Shown here: piece after piece, positions 14,238 to 22,816 of the stretch
How the letters are laid out: each line of letters begins with the position of its first letter
How positions within the stretch are numbered: position 1 is the first letter of the stretch
Assembly (NCBI GenBank): GCA_023228045.1
Contig: JALOBY010000017.1
Location: forward strand, 1 to 31,284
Origin: Endomicrobiales bacterium
Lineage (GTDB): Bacteria; Elusimicrobiota; Endomicrobiia; Endomicrobiales; JALOBY01
Reading direction: 5' to 3'
DNA length: 31,284 bases
Notes under the pieces: generated by a model
The model's input: only the letters and a program-made list of their open reading frames with translations
Told to the model about the DNA's origin: nothing
Database searches by the model: none
Position numbers and translations under genes: made by a program

Positions 14238-15470
14238 ATGAGTTTTTTAGAAAAGCAGGATAAAGAAGTTTTTTCGCTAATTCAAAGCGAGTTGGAGCGT
14301 CAAAGAAATACAATTGAATTAATTGCATCGGAAAATCATACATCGCAAGCTGTTATGGAAGCTCAGGGTTCTGTGTTAACAAATAAATATGCCGAGGGCT
14401 ATCCTGGTAAAAGGTATTACGGCGGGTGCGAAGTTGTTGATACAGTTGAGAATGTTGCCATTGAGCGTGCTAAAAAACTTTTTGGTGCTGAGTTTGTTAA
14501 TGTGCAACCTCACTCGGGAACGCAGGCAAATATTGCAGTTTATATGGCGTTATTGAACCTTGGCGATACCATAATGGGCCTTAATTTGGCGCATGGCGGG
14601 CATTTGTCGCATGGCAGCCATGTTAACTTTTCGGGCAAGTATTTTAAGGTTATTCCATATACCGTTAAACAAGATACCGAACTGCTTGACTACGACGAAA
14701 TTGAACGCCTCGCAAAAGAAAATATGCCAAAGATGATTATAACAGGCGCAAGCGCTTACTCAAGAATTTGGGACTGGGGTAGGTTAAGAAAAATTGCTGA
14801 CTCGGTTGGCGCGTACCTTTTTGCTGACATTGCTCATTATGCTGGCCTCATTGTAGCAGGTATCTACCCATCGCCAATACCTTTTGCGGATATTGTTACA
14901 ACAACAACGCATAAAACACTTCGCGGCCCAAGAGGCGGAATAATTATGGGCAAAGAGAAATATGCCGCCGCAATAAACAAAGCTGTTTTTCCGGGCGATC
15001 AGGGCGGCCCGCTTATGCATGTTATAGCCGCAAAGGCTGTTGCTTTTGGCGAGGCGCTTTCGCAGGAGTTTATAACATATCAAAAACAAGTGCTTTCAAA
15101 TGCCAAAGCGCTGGCAGCGGAACTTACAAAAAAAGGTTTGCGTATTGTTTCCGGCGGAACAGATTGCCATATGTTCCTTGTGGACTTGCGTCCAATAGGA
15201 GTAAAAGGTAAAGACGCGCAGGAAGTTTTGGAAAGTGTTGGAATAACAATAAATAAAAACGCCATACCATATGACCCGGAAAAACCCTCTATAACTTCAG
15301 GCATAAGAATTGGTACTCCTGCGGTAACAACCAGAGGAATGAAAGAAGCTGAAATGGAAAAAATTGCCACATGGATTGTACAGACATTAAAAAATGTGGG
15401 CAATGAACAAGCTTTATTGAACATAAAAAAAGAAGTTCACGCGTTTTGTCAAAGTTTTCCGCTTTATTAA
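14238..15470 (+). CDS. glyA: Serine hydroxymethyltransferase
   Basis: A 410-residue PLP enzyme interconverting serine and glycine with tetrahydrofolate, the main source of one-carbon units. PLP Lys226 lies in TTTTHKTLRGPRGG (221-234). Substrate and folate regions include IELIASENHTS (26-36) and YAEGYPGKRYYGGCE (51-65). ATG 14238 is preferred because AAAGGAG sits 7 bases before it; an upstream in-frame TTG (14223) would translate the ribosome-binding site. The 136-bp gap downstream (15471-15606) holds no clear feature. Confidence 0.97.
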   Translation: MSFLEKQDKEVFSLIQSELERQRNTIELIASENHTSQAVMEAQGSVLTNKYAEGYPGKRYYGGCEVVDTVENVAIERAKKLFGAEFVNVQPHSGTQANIAVYMALLNLGDTIMGLNLAHGGHLSHGSHVNFSGKYFKVIPYTVKQDTELLDYDEIERLAKENMPKMIITGASAYSRIWDWGRLRKIADSVGAYLFADIAHYAGLIVAGIYPSPIPFADIVTTTTHKTLRGPRGGIIMGKEKYAAAINKAVFPGDQGGPLMHVIAAKAVAFGEALSQEFITYQKQVLSNAKALAAELTKKGLRIVSGGTDCHMFLVDLRPIGVKGKDAQEVLESVGITINKNAIPYDPEKPSITSGIRIGTPAVTTRGMKEAEMEKIATWIVQTLKNVGNEQALLNIKKEVHAFCQSFPLY

Positions 15471-15606
15471 AATAAATGGCCTATTTACTAAACAGATTAT
15501 TAAAGTATAGCTGGTCTTAGCGGGAAGTTTTTTTGTTGATGTATGTTTTCATGCTTATATTTTCAATTGTTTAAATTTTACTTGCGGTATTAAAGGCAGC
15601 TAACTA

Positions 15607-16770
15607 ATGGGTGAACGCAAAAAGAAAATTCTAATAGTTTTTGGCACAAGGCCAGAGGCAATAAAAATGGCCCCGGTGCTAAAAGCTTTCCGCACAAAAT
15701 CATATTTTGATGTTAAGGTCTGTGTTAGCGCCCAGCACCGCACTATGTTAGACGAAGTTTTAGAGCTTTTCAAAATCACTCCGGATTATGATTTAAACAT
15801 AATGCAATCAGACCAAAACCTGTATCATATAACGGCAAACACTCTTCTTAAAATGGAAGCCGTGCTTGAAAGAGAAAAACCTGATATGGTTTTTGTTCAT
15901 GGCGACACTACAACAACTTTCGCGGCAACGCTTGCTGCCTTTTACAAAAAAATTCCGGTTGCCCATGTTGAAGCGGGGCTTAGAACTTGCAATAAGTTTG
16001 AACCGTTCCCGGAAGAGGCAAATCGTGTTTTAACAGATGCGTTAAGCACTATTTGCTTTGCGCCTACTGCTCAGGCAAAGGCAGCACTGTTAAAAGAAGG
16101 TATTGAAAACAAAAAAATTTTTGTTACAGGAAATACGGTGATAGATGCTCTTAATGAAACGCTCAAACGCAACCTTGATTTTAAAAATAGCGAACTTAAA
16201 AAAATATGTCATGGCAGTGGTAAAATAATGCTTTTAACGGCCCACCGCAGGGAAAACTTTGGAAAGCCGATGGAAAACATTTTTCAGGCAATTAAAAAAA
16301 TAGCACTAAAGCACCCTGAAATAAAAATTATATACCCTGTTCACTTAAACCCGAATGTGCAGACACCTGCAAAAAAAATATTAGGCAATGTCAAAAATAT
16401 TTATCTTTTGCCGCCATTAACATACGGTGACCTTACAAAACTTATGCAAAGGTCATACTTAGTAATAACCGACTCAGGCGGCATACAAGAAGAAGCGCCG
16501 GCACTAGCAAAGCCTGTTCTTGTATTAAGAAACATTACCGAACGGCCAGAAGCGGTTGCCGCAGGCACTGTAAAACTTGTTGGTTCAAATAAAGAAAAAG
16601 TTTTTTTGGAAATTGAAAAATTGTTAAATAACACAAAGGCATACTCTGATATGGCAAAGACAACAAATCCATATGGTGACGGTATGGCATCAAAACGCAT
16701 ACTTTACACCGTGGAAAATTATTTTGGCGTAAATAAAAACAGCCACAAGGGATTTCAATGGAAAGCATAA
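15607..16770 (+). CDS. wecB: UDP-N-acetylglucosamine 2-epimerase (non-hydrolysing)
   Basis: A 387-residue GT-B-fold epimerase converting UDP-GlcNAc to UDP-ManNAc for surface polysaccharides. Conserved blocks are FGTRPEAIKMAPV (12-24), HGDTTTT (98-104), VAHVEAGLRT (118-127), AHRRENFG (212-219, with catalytic His213) and TDSGGIQEE (288-296). It stands alone among housekeeping genes; no ManNAc dehydrogenase (wecC) or glycosyltransferase is beside it. Its last 13 bases overlap the next gene. Confidence 0.96.
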   Translation: MGERKKKILIVFGTRPEAIKMAPVLKAFRTKSYFDVKVCVSAQHRTMLDEVLELFKITPDYDLNIMQSDQNLYHITANTLLKMEAVLEREKPDMVFVHGDTTTTFAATLAAFYKKIPVAHVEAGLRTCNKFEPFPEEANRVLTDALSTICFAPTAQAKAALLKEGIENKKIFVTGNTVIDALNETLKRNLDFKNSELKKICHGSGKIMLLTAHRRENFGKPMENIFQAIKKIALKHPEIKIIYPVHLNPNVQTPAKKILGNVKNIYLLPPLTYGDLTKLMQRSYLVITDSGGIQEEAPALAKPVLVLRNITERPEAVAAGTVKLVGSNKEKVFLEIEKLLNNTKAYSDMAKTTNPYGDGMASKRILYTVENYFGVNKNSHKGFQWKA

Positions 16771-17942
16771 ACGCACGCGTAACATTAAAGCCAAAAGAGC
16801 ATTTTAGGTTGCTTGGCGGACATCAGTGGGTATTTTCAAATGAAATACAAAAAATAGAAGGCTCGCCGCAAAAGGGTGCGATAGTTGCCGCTTATTCTTC
16901 TGACAACATATTTCTTGGGCTTGGTTTTTATAACCCCAGTTCGCTTATTGCTTTTCGTCTTATAAGTAAAAAAAATGAGCTTATTAATGACGCTTTTTGG
17001 CATACTAAAATAAGCAATGCAATTGCTTACAGAAAAGAAATGCTTGGCAACATTAAGTACTGCCGTCTTGTTTTTGGAGAGTCCGATTTTTTGCCCGGCC
17101 TTGTGGTAGATAGCTTTAGCGATTACTTATCGGTTCAGTTTATTGGGGCCGGTATGGATAAAATTAAAGATGAAATAACGAAAATTCTTGTAGATTTGCT
17201 TGCCCCAAAAGGCATAGTTGAACGAAACGATTCTTCTTTGCGCAAAATGGAAGGTCTTGAACAGGGGATTGGCATTATTTATGGAACTGTGCCCGATAGT
17301 GTTGAAATAATTGAGAACAAAATAAAGTACTCTGCCAGTATTTTATCTGGCCAAAAGACAGGTTTCTATTACGACCAAAGAGAAAACAGGCAAGTTGCGG
17401 CCTCTTACTGCAAAGGCAAAAGAGTGCTTGACTGTTTTTGTCATAGCGGGGCATTTGCGCTAAATGCTCTTGGCGCCGGAGCCACCTACGCTGTAGCGGT
17501 TGACTCGTCAAAAGACGCGCTTGAGCTTTGCTCGCAAAATGCAGTTTTAAATAATATGCAAGAAAATTTTGCCACAGAAAAAGCCGATGCTCTTGAAATG
17601 CTAATGGAAACAGCTAAGTCGCACTCAAAGCCCGATGTTATAATGATAGACCCTCCAGCGTTAATAAAAAGTAAAAAAGATTTTGGTCCGGGGTACAGGC
17701 ACTATGTAAAGTTAAATGCCGCGGCAATGAAGGCTATAAGTCAAGGCGGCATACTTGTAACTTCCTCATGCTCACACAATTTGCCGGGTAGTGAATTTTA
17801 TAAAATGCTTTCAGAGGCCGCATCCAGGGCAGGAAAAAACGCGGTGCTTTTGCATATGGGCACTCAGGCGAAAGACCACCCAATACTTTTAAATATGCCG
17901 GAAACACATTACCTGAAATTTGCGGTATTAAAAATTTATTAA
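16758..17942 (+). CDS. rlmI: Class I rRNA (cytosine-C5-)methyltransferase, RlmI/YccW family
   Basis: A 394-residue protein with an N-terminal PUA domain (about 5-75; GGHQWVFSNEI), a central linking domain and a C-terminal Rossmann methyltransferase. VLDCFCHSGAFALNALGAGA (223-242) is the SAM-binding loop, DPPA (298-301) the catalytic motif IV and SSCSH (336-340) holds the catalytic cysteine. E. coli RlmI makes m5C1962 in 23S rRNA; the exact target here is assumed by family. It starts inside wecB. Confidence 0.88.
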   Translation: MESINARVTLKPKEHFRLLGGHQWVFSNEIQKIEGSPQKGAIVAAYSSDNIFLGLGFYNPSSLIAFRLISKKNELINDAFWHTKISNAIAYRKEMLGNIKYCRLVFGESDFLPGLVVDSFSDYLSVQFIGAGMDKIKDEITKILVDLLAPKGIVERNDSSLRKMEGLEQGIGIIYGTVPDSVEIIENKIKYSASILSGQKTGFYYDQRENRQVAASYCKGKRVLDCFCHSGAFALNALGAGATYAVAVDSSKDALELCSQNAVLNNMQENFATEKADALEMLMETAKSHSKPDVIMIDPPALIKSKKDFGPGYRHYVKLNAAAMKAISQGGILVTSSCSHNLPGSEFYKMLSEAASRAGKNAVLLHMGTQAKDHPILLNMPETHYLKFAVLKIY

Positions 17943-18014
17943 ATATTTTATGCCAAATAATTTAAACAAAAGTGCGAACAAGTATGTATAAAATTATATA
18001 AGGCGAGAGGGTTA

Positions 18015-18395
18015 ATGAAAGAAAAACAGAAAATGCCAATTTTAAATAAAGTAACACCAACTCTTTTGCAGGTTATGCCTTATGAATTTAGCGGTAAAAA
18101 AATTGAAGTAAAAATTGAAACCGATGAATTTACCTGCCTTTGCCCTTGGACTGGGTTACCAGATTTTGCTTTTCTAAAAGTTGTTTATGTGCCAGGCAAA
18201 GTTGTACTTGAACTAAAATCCCTTAAAATGTATTTGCAGTCATATAGAATGGTTGGTGTTGTGCATGAAAGCGCGGTAAACAGCATACTAAAAGATTTAT
18301 CATCAGCGTGTAAACCATTAAATATGATTGTTGAGCTTGTTTTTAAGGTTCGCGGCGGCATAACAACAACCGTGTCGGCACAATATAAAAAATAA
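18015..18395 (+). CDS. queF: NADPH-dependent 7-cyano-7-deazaguanine reductase, short (type I) QueF
   Basis: A 126-residue unimodular QueF that reduces preQ0 to preQ1 in queuosine synthesis. Cys43 in CPWTGLPDFA (43-52) is the expected thioimide nucleophile and Asp50 the acid. The QueF motif ELKSLKMY (66-73) and HESAVNSI (84-91) are present. queC, queD and queE are not in the window, and no preQ1 riboswitch pattern is seen in the 72-bp gap upstream, which holds only a GAGAGG ribosome-binding site. ATG 18015 is the likely start; M7 is possible. Confidence 0.93.
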   Translation: MKEKQKMPILNKVTPTLLQVMPYEFSGKKIEVKIETDEFTCLCPWTGLPDFAFLKVVYVPGKVVLELKSLKMYLQSYRMVGVVHESAVNSILKDLSSACKPLNMIVELVFKVRGGITTTVSAQYKK

Positions 18396-18415
18396 TTAAT
18401 GGTTTTTAACAATTC

Positions 18416-18593
18416 AGGAAAGGGTTCAGCGAGAGTTAGGGTACTTGAGCCCTTCGGCAAGCTCAGGGTAAACTCCCGACGAAACGGGAAAACCATAGGT
18501 TTTCCCTTGTAGAGCAGTTTGGCGAAATCATATTAGCCAAACCAAGTATGAACGAAGTGAATACTAAGTTCCGCTTTTGGCGGAACGCGATAT
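18416..18593 (+). repeat. Hairpin-rich tandem repeat, copy 1
   Basis: This copy shares a 17-bp head (18416-18432) and a 116-bp body (18478-18593) with copy 2; the bodies differ at only three positions. Between head and body is a 45-bp segment with a GAGC...GCTC hairpin not found in copy 2. The body holds four stems: GGGAAAACC/GGTTTTCCC, GTTTGGC/GCCAAAC, AGTAT/ATACT and GTTCCGC/GCGGAAC. It carries no convincing gene. Confidence 0.9.
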
Positions 18594-18612
18594 AAATGTT
18601 CTTTTACAACTT

Positions 18613-18760
18613 AGGAAAGGGTTCAGCGAACGGAAGTGAGCGACGACGAAACGGGAAAACCTAAGGTTTTCCCTTGTAGAGCGGTTTGGCGAAATCATAT
18701 TAGCCAAACCAAGTATGAACGAAGTGAATACTAAGTTCCGCTTTTGGCGGAACGCGATAT
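18613..18760 (+). repeat. Hairpin-rich tandem repeat, copy 2
   Basis: The head is 18613-18629 and the body 18645-18760, 113/116 identical to copy 1. The differences fall in the first hairpin loop region and at one base that extends the second stem from 7 to 8 bp (GGTTTGGC/GCCAAACC, 18683-18710), so the stems are kept. It ends 11 bases before murC ATG and contains an in-frame upstream ATG (18715) that could be mistaken for the murC start. Confidence 0.9.
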
Positions 18761-18771
18761 TTGGAGATAAA

Positions 18772-20124
18772 ATGTTTAAAAGAATTCAGCATATACACTT
18801 TGTTGGCATTGGCGGTTCTGGAATGTCTGGCATTGCAGAGGTGCTTTTAAGTTTGGGTTATAAGGTAAGCGGTTCAGACCTTAAACAAAGCGAGGCATCA
18901 GACCATTTAGTGCAATTAGGCGCAAAAGTGTTTATAGGCCACGATTGCAAAAACATACTTGGCGCGGATGTTGTGGTAACATCTACAGCGGTGCATCACA
19001 CAAACCCTGAGGTAATAGAGGCAGAAAAAAATATAATTCCAGTTATACCGCGTGTTGAAATGCTTGCCGAACTTGCGAGGTTAAAATACACTGTTACCAT
19101 AGCCGGCACGCATGGGAAAACTACCACAACTTCTATGGCAGCACTCGTACTTGCAAAAGGCGGGCTTGACCCTACAATGGTTATTGGCGGCCGTCTAAAA
19201 AATATAAATAGCGGCGCAAAACTCGGCAAAGGTGAGTTCCTTGTTGCGGAAGCCGATGAGTCGGATGGTTCATTTTTAAAGCTGTCTCCTGCCGTAACTG
19301 TTGTAACAAATATAGATAACGACCACTTAGATTACTACGGCACATTAGATAACATAAAGCACGCGTTTGTTGAACACATTAACAGCGTGCCATTTTATGG
19401 AACTTCAATAATTTGCACAGATGATGAAAACATTAAAAGCATAATTCCTCAAATAAAAAGGCGCTTTCAAACATATGGTTTTTTGGGTAATCCCGATTTT
19501 ACCGCTTATGAGTTTTCCCGTTCAGAGGCAATGTTTACCTTCAAGGTTGCGCACAAAGGCAAAGAGCTCGGCAGGGCATCGCTTAGAGTACCAGGCAAGC
19601 ACAATGTGTTAAACGCTCTTGCGGCAATAGCCGTTGGTTTAGAGCTTGGAATTGGGTTTACGCAAATTGCTTCAGCGCTGAGTGAGTATTCGGGTGTTGG
19701 CAGGCGTATGGAACTAAAAGGTGAAAAAAGGGATATTTTAGTAATAGATGATTACGGGCACCACCCGACTGAATTGAAGGCAACGCTTGCCGCAGTACGC
19801 GAGGGATGGCCACAAAGAAGAATCGTAGCGCTTTTCCAGCCTCATAGATATTCGCGCACAGCGCATATATACAAAGATTTTGGCACGGTTTTTACCGTAG
19901 CCGATATTGTAAAAATTTTGCCGATATATTCTGCGGGTGAAAAGCCGATACCAGGCGTTTCAAGTCAGCTGATAATTGATGCAATTAACAGCTCAGGCAA
20001 GCAAGCCCAAAGTTATGAAGGTATTGAGCCGCTAAAAGCAGAGTTAAAAAGCGGCGATGTAGTTATAACTTTTGGCGCTGGTGATATTTACAAAACCGGA
20101 GAGGAAATACTGAGGTCGCTATGA
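18772..20124 (+). CDS. murC: UDP-N-acetylmuramate--L-alanine ligase
   Basis: A 450-residue cytoplasmic Mur ligase adding L-Ala to UDP-MurNAc. N-terminal HFVGIGGSGMSGIAEVL (9-25) is the UDP-binding domain, AGTHGKTTTT (111-120) the ATP loop, and EADESDGSF and DDYGHHPTE follow. ATG 18772 is chosen because GGAG lies 5 bases upstream and the family N-terminus begins there; the longer frame from 18715 would translate the repeat. It opens a run of murein and division genes and overlaps murB by ATGA. Confidence 0.97.
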   Translation: MFKRIQHIHFVGIGGSGMSGIAEVLLSLGYKVSGSDLKQSEASDHLVQLGAKVFIGHDCKNILGADVVVTSTAVHHTNPEVIEAEKNIIPVIPRVEMLAELARLKYTVTIAGTHGKTTTTSMAALVLAKGGLDPTMVIGGRLKNINSGAKLGKGEFLVAEADESDGSFLKLSPAVTVVTNIDNDHLDYYGTLDNIKHAFVEHINSVPFYGTSIICTDDENIKSIIPQIKRRFQTYGFLGNPDFTAYEFSRSEAMFTFKVAHKGKELGRASLRVPGKHNVLNALAAIAVGLELGIGFTQIASALSEYSGVGRRMELKGEKRDILVIDDYGHHPTELKATLAAVREGWPQRRIVALFQPHRYSRTAHIYKDFGTVFTVADIVKILPIYSAGEKPIPGVSSQLIIDAINSSGKQAQSYEGIEPLKAELKSGDVVITFGAGDIYKTGEEILRSL

Positions 20125-21014
20125 GCGAAATGTTTGGTATGATACCTCCTACCAACTTGGGCTTACTGTTGAATGAACCAATTTCAAAACACACAACTTT
20201 CGGTGTTGGCGGAAATACAAAATACTTTGTTCGTGTTTCAAATACAAATGAATTACTTCAAATTATTAATTATTGCATAAAAGAAAAAATAAAATATTTT
20301 GTGCTTGGCTCCGGTTCAAATGTTCTTTTCAATGATGCTCCTTTTAACGGAATAGTAATAAAACTTGGGTGCGAGTTTAATAATGTTTCTGTTGACGGGC
20401 AAACAATTGTAGCCGGCGCCGGCGCGCAATTGAGTTTGGTTGTACGCAAGGCCGCCGAAAATGGGCTTACTGGCCTTGAGTTTGCTTCGGCAATACCAGG
20501 TACTGTTGGCGGTGCGGTTTTTGGAAATGCCGGCACAAAAGATGAATGGATAAGCGAAGTTTTGCAAAGTGTAAGCGCAGTGCTTAAAAATGGCAGCCAA
20601 CAAACATTTCAACGCTCTGAAATGCAATTTGCTTATAGAACTTGTGCAATAGAGAATGTCGCGTGCTTTACTCAGGCGGTTTTTGGTTTGAAAACAGGCG
20701 TAAAAAATGATATTTTTCAAAAAATAAAAGATTTTGCGCTTAAAAAATCGCTTAGCCAGCCGCTTGGAACAAAAAATGCCGGTTCAATTTTCAAAAATCC
20801 GGCAGGTGCATTTGCCGGCCGGCTAATAGAGCAGGCAGGGCTTAAAGGTTTTTGTGTTGGAGGGGCAAGAATATCGTATATACACGCCAATTTTATTGAA
20901 AATGAAAATAATGCCAAAGCCGCTGATATTTTAGCTCTTATAAAAATTGTACAAGATAAAGTTTTAAAAAAGTTTAATATAAAACTTGAAACTGAAATAA
21001 AAATAGTTGAATGA
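20121..21014 (+). CDS. murB: UDP-N-acetylenolpyruvoylglucosamine reductase
   Basis: A 297-residue FAD enzyme that reduces UDP-GlcNAc-enolpyruvate to UDP-MurNAc. Signs are HTTFGVGG (24-31), the FAD-binding LGSGSNVLFND, EFASAIPGTVGGAVFGNAG, the AGSIFKNP block with the catalytic Ser, and the final Glu-containing segment. The length fits the shorter type II class (about 300). Start and stop both show four-base ATGA overlaps with murC and ddl. Confidence 0.96.
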   Translation: MSEMFGMIPPTNLGLLLNEPISKHTTFGVGGNTKYFVRVSNTNELLQIINYCIKEKIKYFVLGSGSNVLFNDAPFNGIVIKLGCEFNNVSVDGQTIVAGAGAQLSLVVRKAAENGLTGLEFASAIPGTVGGAVFGNAGTKDEWISEVLQSVSAVLKNGSQQTFQRSEMQFAYRTCAIENVACFTQAVFGLKTGVKNDIFQKIKDFALKKSLSQPLGTKNAGSIFKNPAGAFAGRLIEQAGLKGFCVGGARISYIHANFIENENNAKAADILALIKIVQDKVLKKFNIKLETEIKIVE

Positions 21015-21928
21015 GTATGATAAATAAAATAAAAAAAATGAAAATAGCTGTACTCTTTGGGGGAACATCTTCCGAAAGAGAAATATCTATTTTAACAGGC
21101 CGCGCGGTAATTTCCGCGCTCAAGCGCCTTGGCGCAAAAGTTGTTGGAATTGACTTTGATGGTTCTCCTTTCATGATAAAAAAGGCAAAACCCGATTTTG
21201 TATTCATTGCCTTGCATGGTACATTAGGGGAAGATGGTTGTGTGCAGGGAATGCTAAATCTTATGAAAATTCCCTACTCCGGCAGCGGTGTGGAGGCAAG
21301 TGCGCTTTGCATGAATAAGGCGCTAACAAAGGTGATTTTTAAAAGTAATAACCTGCCTACCCCAAAATGGAAAGAAGTTTGCGCGGAAGATAAAATAAAC
21401 AATAATACCTTTACTTACCCGTGCTTTGTTAAGCCGGCATCGCAAGGTTCTGCAATAGGCATGTCACTTGTAAAAAACAAAAAAGATCTGGGTTCTGCAT
21501 TGAAAACAGCATTTAAATACGACAAAAAGGCCTTAGTTGAAGATTACATAAAGGGAACTGAAATTACAGTCGGTGTTTTGGGCGATAATGTTTTGCCGGC
21601 GGTAGAAATAGTGCCGAAAAGTGAGTTTTACGACTTTAAATCAAAATATAAAAAGGGTTGTTCAAACCATATTATTCCGCCGCGCATTAGTAATAAAGCT
21701 CGTTTGCTTGCACAGAGATATGCGTTAAAAGCATGCAAATGCAGCGGGTGCGAAGTAGTTGCAAGGGTTGATATGATAGTTCCAAAAAACTCCATACCTC
21801 AGATATTAGAAATAAATACAGTGCCTGGTATGACTGAAACATCGCTATTGCCCGATGCCGCGCGAGCCGCTGGCATTGGTTTTGATGAATTGGTTTTAAA
21901 AATAATTGAATACTCATTAAAAAAATGA
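21011..21928 (+). CDS. ddl: D-alanine--D-alanine ligase
   Basis: An ATP-grasp enzyme making D-Ala-D-Ala for the peptidoglycan stem peptide; 305 residues from ATG 21011, or 296 from ATG 21038. The later start matches the usual MKIAVLFGGTSSERE N-terminus, while 21011 gives an ATGA overlap with murB, as at neighbouring junctions. Motifs are the glycine loop KPASQGSAIGMS, EDYIKGTEITVGV and the metal-binding EINTVPGMTETS. It lies in the expected place between murB and ftsQ. Confidence 0.95.
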   Translation: MSMINKIKKMKIAVLFGGTSSEREISILTGRAVISALKRLGAKVVGIDFDGSPFMIKKAKPDFVFIALHGTLGEDGCVQGMLNLMKIPYSGSGVEASALCMNKALTKVIFKSNNLPTPKWKEVCAEDKINNNTFTYPCFVKPASQGSAIGMSLVKNKKDLGSALKTAFKYDKKALVEDYIKGTEITVGVLGDNVLPAVEIVPKSEFYDFKSKYKKGCSNHIIPPRISNKARLLAQRYALKACKCSGCEVVARVDMIVPKNSIPQILEINTVPGMTETSLLPDAARAAGIGFDELVLKIIEYSLKK

Positions 21929-22809
21929 AAAGAAAAGCAATAAAAGTTAGCAGAAGAAAAAAGTTTACTTTTAAAACTACGGTTACCACAAGGCCAAAGG
22001 TTAGAAATAGAAGAATAAAGCAATTTAGGGTAATATTTGTTTTTATGCTTATCCTGATAGTTTGCTCATTTCTTTTATTTAGGGGTGGTAAAATTATTTC
22101 AAATTGTGTTGTTAACGCAGAACAGTTTAAACTGCGTTACGTTGAAGTTGTATCAAGTAAAAATATAACCCGTAGCGAAGTGCTTTCGTTTTTGCCTTTT
22201 AGAGAAGGCAACAGTATGTTTAAGCTTTGGATTAGGGAAACAAAACAAAAAATATTACAAGAAAAGCCGGAAATTGAAAGTGTAAAAATTCATCGCGGAT
22301 GGCGAAAAGTTATAGTTACCTGGAAAGAAAGAACTCCTATTGGTTGGGTATTAAAAGACGGCAGTAAAATTGGTGTAGATTATACTAACAAAGAATTTCC
22401 TTTAAGGGGCCAATGGGCTCAAATTGAGCTACCGCAGTTAGATGCAAAAAGCATTTCTGAACGAGCAGAGGTACTTGAGTTTATGAAAGCGCTTTCACAC
22501 TTTAATAAGGAGTTTTTTGCGCAAGGCGTAGAGTTTAGTATGCTTGGCAATAAATCAATATGCTTTAATTTAAAAGATGGAACAAAAATATATTGGGGTA
22601 CACCTGATAGTTTTGAAATTCCCGACAAATTACATAAACTAAACAAGGTTTTTGCCGATGCCAAAAGTAAATACAAAGGCATAGAGTATGTGGATTTGCG
22701 ATTTTTTGATCAAGGCAGAATACTTTTAAAACCAAAAGCAGTTGCGGCAGTAGTTGACTCAAGCGCAATCAGCCAAAAAAGATCTAAAAAAACTTTAAAA
22801 GCGAGGTAG
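21925..22809 (+). CDS. ftsQ: Cell division protein FtsQ (POTRA)
   Basis: A 294-residue single-pass protein: a basic cytoplasmic N-terminus (1-35), membrane helix (about 36-54), a POTRA domain (about 69-137, YVEVVSSKNITRSEVLSFLP onward) and the FtsQ/DivIB beta region to about 275. The C-terminal tail is basic. FtsQ bridges early and late divisome proteins. Sequence conservation is low, as usual for FtsQ, but topology and position between ddl and ftsA make the call strong. It overlaps ddl by ATGA. Confidence 0.88.
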   Translation: MKRKAIKVSRRKKFTFKTTVTTRPKVRNRRIKQFRVIFVFMLILIVCSFLLFRGGKIISNCVVNAEQFKLRYVEVVSSKNITRSEVLSFLPFREGNSMFKLWIRETKQKILQEKPEIESVKIHRGWRKVIVTWKERTPIGWVLKDGSKIGVDYTNKEFPLRGQWAQIELPQLDAKSISERAEVLEFMKALSHFNKEFFAQGVEFSMLGNKSICFNLKDGTKIYWGTPDSFEIPDKLHKLNKVFADAKSKYKGIEYVDLRFFDQGRILLKPKAVAAVVDSSAISQKRSKKTLKAR

Positions 22810-22816
22810 TGATAAA

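Noticed and set aside
17943..18014. preQ1 riboswitch before queF
   Set aside because: The short AT-rich gap shows no matching hairpin or conserved aptamer pattern.
18715..18771. Longer murC N-terminus starting in the repeat
   Set aside because: The extra 19 residues come from repeat copy 2, the same peptide can be read from copy 1, and a ribosome-binding site plus the conserved N-terminus fit ATG 18772.
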